From NCBI GenBank assembly GCA_021741085.1, contig JAIOYM010000018.1, positions 1 through 17,003 of the forward strand: a stretch of DNA of 17,003 bases, written 5' to 3'. Source of the DNA: Rickettsiaceae bacterium. GTDB lineage: Bacteria > Pseudomonadota > Alphaproteobacteria > Rickettsiales > Rickettsiaceae. Numbering within the stretch: position 1 is the stretch's first letter; each line of letters starts with the position of its first letter. Below the pieces are notes generated by a model, which was not told where the DNA came from, made no database searches, and was given only the letters and a program-made list of their open reading frames with translations. Positions 15,801-17,003 of the stretch are shown piece after piece. A program made the position numbers and the translations under genes.

Positions 15801-16091
15801 ATGTCCAAGTATTTATATGTAAATAATTTACAAGAAGGCCTTGAGCTTTTAAGCTTAGAACAGAACAATGTTATATTAACTAATACGCCGCTTTTAATTG
15901 GTGTATATGGTACAAAAGCTACTCTTATAATCTTGAAAATTTTACAATCCGAATTTTCAAATATTGTAGAAAAAGTTATCGTTGATGTAGGATCTGATTT
16001 TGCTGCCTATATTAGTATTCTGAAATTAAAAGATAACTCTATAGAATATAAAATTGATGCCAAATTTAGTGAGAATTTTTGTAATAACTAA
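15801..16091 (+). CDS. Small hypothetical protein upstream of dnaQ
   Basis: The 96-residue protein has no signal peptide. It alternates predicted strands and helices: an N-terminal strand, ITNTPLL-like strand, a GVYGTKATLIILKILQ helix, then VEKVIVDVGSDFAAYISILKL, where a hydrophobic strand ends in Asp/Gly and leads into an Ala-rich helix. This pattern resembles small uncharacterised alphaproteobacterial proteins, but I cannot name a function. It lies 21 bases before dnaQ on the same strand and probably shares its transcript. There is no SD before the ATG. Codon use resembles the neighbours, and no overlapping alternative frame competes, so I regard it as real. Confidence 0.75.
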   Translation: MSKYLYVNNLQEGLELLSLEQNNVILTNTPLLIGVYGTKATLIILKILQSEFSNIVEKVIVDVGSDFAAYISILKLKDNSIEYKIDAKFSENFCNN

Positions 16092-16112
16092 TCGCAACAA
16101 CTTAAATAAAAT

Positions 16113-16778
16113 ATGAGAAAAATTGTACTCGACACAGAAACAACTGGGTTAGATCCTTTTAGTGGAGACAAATTAATTGAAATAGGTGCCGTAGAACTAG
16201 ATTCGAATCATCAAATCGCAAGTCGATATCACACTTATATAAATCCTATGTATCAAGTGTCTCCTGGAGCTTATAAAGTACATGGTATCTCTAATGACAT
16301 GCTTAAAAACAAACCTTTGTTTGCCGAAATTGCGCAAGATTTTCTTGAATATATTCAGGGAGCTAAATTAATAATACATAATGCTCAATTTGATCTCAAA
16401 TTTATTAATTATGAATTATCTCTTGTAAATCTACCATCTCTAGATCAAGCAAATGTGATTGATACTCTAGCTATTGCTAGATCTATGTTCCCAGGGGCAA
16501 AAGTTAATTTAGATGCTCTTTGTAAGCGTTTCAAAATTGATATTTCATCCAGAAATCTCCATTCAGCTTCATTAGACGCAGAATTACTCGCTTATGTTTA
16601 TGTAGAACTGACTGGGGGTAAACAAATAAGCTTTACTTTTAATAATACTCAAAGTTCTTCTTTTACTCAAAATTATGCAGAAGAACAAAAAAAATATACT
16701 AATGATAAAATAATATTACCTTCAGAGCATGAATTAATAGCTCATGATAAATTCATGCAAACTATTATAAATAAGTAA
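16113..16778 (+). CDS. dnaQ: DNA polymerase III epsilon subunit (3'-5' proofreading exonuclease)
   Basis: Epsilon removes misincorporated nucleotides during replication and binds the alpha subunit and clamp. The 221-residue protein shows the DEDDh exonuclease motifs: D7 and E9 in VLDTETTGL (Exo I), D94 in HNAQFDLKFIN (Exo II), and H150 plus D155 in HSASLDAELLA (Exo III). The domain covers about 1-165. A low-complexity linker (Asn/Ser/Thr/Gln-rich, about 172-195) and a C-terminal alpha-binding segment (KIILPSEHELIAHDKF) follow. This architecture matches replicative epsilon rather than a stand-alone exonuclease. Confidence 0.94.
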   Translation: MRKIVLDTETTGLDPFSGDKLIEIGAVELDSNHQIASRYHTYINPMYQVSPGAYKVHGISNDMLKNKPLFAEIAQDFLEYIQGAKLIIHNAQFDLKFINYELSLVNLPSLDQANVIDTLAIARSMFPGAKVNLDALCKRFKIDISSRNLHSASLDAELLAYVYVELTGGKQISFTFNNTQSSSFTQNYAEEQKKYTNDKIILPSEHELIAHDKFMQTIINK

Positions 16779-16877
16779 TGTGTAAAGCTACGTTTATAAT
16801 TAGAGCTTTCACCCGCTACTAATAATTTGTTGAAGTTAAGCCTATATTTAGTTTTTAAAATTGTTAATAAAAATATA

Positions 16878-17003
16878 GTGAGAAATTATCCCTACATAAA
16901 TAATGTTACAATATTTTGTTTTTCTCTGATTTTCCTTTGTGGAGCAATATTTTATAATATTGAAAATACTCGTAATATCGTAATAGAAAGTAAAAAAACC
17001 AAC
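16878..17003 (+). CDS. 5' part of a probable single-span membrane protein (partial)
   Basis: From a GTG at 16878 the frame stays open to the window end (42 codons), and it is open upstream to 16800 with further TTG starts at 16827 and 16830. It encodes a short polar N-terminus, a hydrophobic span of about 17 residues (VTIFCFSLIFLCGAIFY, about 10-26) and the beginning of a polar domain. A single N-terminal anchor with a periplasmic domain would fit an LptC-like export protein, but this is a guess from topology alone. No ATG or SD is present, so the start is uncertain. Confidence 0.35.
   Translation, partial: MRNYPYINNVTIFCFSLIFLCGAIFYNIENTRNIVIESKKTN

Overview
This AT-rich window reads as an alphaproteobacterial chromosome segment, most likely from an obligately intracellular Rickettsiales-type bacterium. 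The assignment is an inference from gene content. It rests on a gatC-gatA-gatB operon, a compact petA-petB-petC (cytochrome bc1) operon, a cmk-rpsA pair, an AGCS alanine/glycine symporter, a ProP/MHS-type transporter, long non-coding spacers, few Shine-Dalgarno sequences and a gene decaying by point mutation. No transposon, phage, CRISPR or defence genes are visible.

Layout. On the plus strand at the left edge, the 3' end of an unidentified gene overlaps cmk (cytidylate kinase), followed by rpsA (ribosomal protein S1, with five recognisable S1 domains instead of the usual six). Facing them is a minus-strand operon running from 6232 down to 2409: Rieske protein, cytochrome b, cytochrome c1, an amino-acid-type periplasmic binding protein and a flavin-reductase-domain protein. 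Upstream of it on the same strand are an AGCS sodium/amino-acid symporter, a tRNA-Arg(CCG) with encoded CCA, a GT4 glycosyltransferase, an MHS/ProP-type MFS transporter broken by one in-frame TGA, a small lipoprotein with a 27-bp tandem repeat, Fe-type superoxide dismutase, and gatC-gatA-gatB. A divergent spacer then leads to plus-strand genes: a small conserved-looking hypothetical protein, dnaQ (DNA polymerase III epsilon, proofreading), and the start of a probable single-span membrane protein cut by the right edge.

The genes are mainly core housekeeping: nucleotide salvage and translation (cmk, rpsA, gatCAB, tRNA-Arg), aerobic respiration and oxygen defence (petABC, sodB), replication fidelity (dnaQ), and uptake of host metabolites (AGCS symporter, binding protein, MFS). 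This fits an aerobic organism that imports amino acids or osmolytes.

I do not see a clearly new multi-gene system. The observations most worth a second look are the single nonsense codon in an otherwise intact transporter, the shortened S1 protein with a degenerate duplicate of its 3' end, the two non-respiratory genes appended to the bc1 operon, the perfect 27-bp repeats in the lipoprotein gene, and several strong unassigned hairpins.
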